A DNA stretch of 50,352 nt. It comes from an uncultured Erysipelotrichaceae bacterium (lineage in GTDB: Bacteria; Bacillota_I; Bacilli_A; RFN20; CAG-826). Location: positions 1-50,352 of the forward strand of contig CADBNT010000003.1 of NCBI GenBank assembly GCA_902796125.1. The letters are read 5' to 3'. The notes below the pieces were generated by a model. It made no database searches. It was not told the DNA's origin and was given only the letters and a program-made list of their open reading frames with translations. The translations under genes and the position numbers were made by a program. Positions 50,239 to 50,352 of the stretch are shown here, in pieces. Numbering within the stretch: the stretch's first letter is position 1; each line of letters starts with the position of its first letter.

Positions 50239-50352
50239 TTAGTTGGTGTTTGCGATGAATACGACAGCCCTAGCTAATAAGCGACAGGCTTTTTTGTTGT
50301 CTTCCCTTACCTGTTTCTTATTCTTATTATTTTTTAATTGTTCTGCAAAATA
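50239..50352 (-). CDS. C-terminal end of an unknown minus-strand gene (partial, window edge)
   Basis: An open minus-strand frame runs from the window edge to TAA at 50239. The 37 visible residues begin YFAEQLKNN and end ACRLLARAVVFIANTN, with a basic Lys/Asn-rich helix between. The regular pattern of Leu, Ala and Arg at the end looks like a real protein end rather than noise, and it converges tail-to-tail on the leucine-rich-repeat gene, as expected. No family is recognised. It could be chance, since only 37 codons are visible. Confidence 0.4.
   Translation of the reverse strand, partial: YFAEQLKNNKNKKQVREDNKKACRLLARAVVFIANTN

Noticed and set aside
50228-50310. Paired segments CTTATTAG and CTAATAAG downstream of the leucine-rich-repeat gene as a riboswitch-like element
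   Set aside because: The region is better explained as the coding end of a minus-strand gene; the pairing is AT-rich, short, and no gene follows it on the plus strand within the window.

Overview
The window looks like a low-GC Bacillota chromosome, most likely an uncultured gut lineage of class Bacilli (RF39- or Erysipelotrichia-like). That placement is inference from AT-rich DNA, Bacillus-type gene order (dnaX-ebfC-recR-tmk-holB-ricT-rsmI; prfA-prmC-sua5-rpiB; comFA-comFC-secA-prfB-uvrB), Shine-Dalgarno motifs of the AGGAGG type and a YolD/Y-family polymerase pair. Genes end at TGA as well as TAA and TAG, and prfB is present, so the standard bacterial code is used, not the mycoplasma code. 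Nothing resembles a prophage, insertion sequence or CRISPR array. No stretch longer than about 300 bases lacks a gene.

Layout. 1-4071 (+): the tail of a probable cation P-type ATPase, pseudouridine-5'-phosphate glycosidase, a TetR regulator, an iron-type alcohol dehydrogenase and a membrane protein that looks like an M50 protease with a broken active site. 4121-11893: mscL with a small HTH gene (-), a DegV protein (+), an unknown membrane protein, the tldE/tldD pair and a CrtI-like FAD oxidoreductase (all -). 12032-15913 (+): ribosomal protein L31, two tandem endonuclease I-type lipoproteins and metG. 15944-23540: a fused SDR-DUF3810 protein (-) diverging from an esterase, then a polyamine unit (arginine decarboxylase fused to agmatine deiminase, followed by N-carbamoylputrescine amidase) and an RluA-type pseudouridine synthase. 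23624-26734: a large YfhO-like membrane protein. 26740-32651 (-): the dnaX replication/repair operon. 32773-35905 (+): the prfA operon ending in a 56-residue zinc-ribbon protein. 35991-44576 (+): comFA, comFC, secA, prfB (with programmed +1 frameshift), uvrB, an acyltransferase-like membrane protein and secG. 44621-50352: an M29 aminopeptidase, YolD plus Y-family polymerase (-), an alkaline phosphatase-superfamily enzyme, tRNA-Ala(CGC), a membrane-anchored BspA-type leucine-rich-repeat protein and the end of an unknown minus-strand gene.

The most interesting item is the polyamine unit. The three-step route arginine to agmatine to N-carbamoylputrescine to putrescine is packed into two overlapping genes, because the first two enzymes are one polypeptide of about 875 residues with the key catalytic residues of both halves visible. 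Other points worth a second look are the SDR-DUF3810 fusion, a recurring arrangement in which a -10 box lies 5-11 bases from a start codon that has no Shine-Dalgarno sequence (probable leaderless transcripts), a candidate L31 autoregulatory leader, a terminator of the dnaX operon hidden in the coding 3' end of its convergent neighbour, the broken M50-like protein and the duplicated secreted nuclease. All calls rest on reading the sequence and recalled family motifs; no database search was run.
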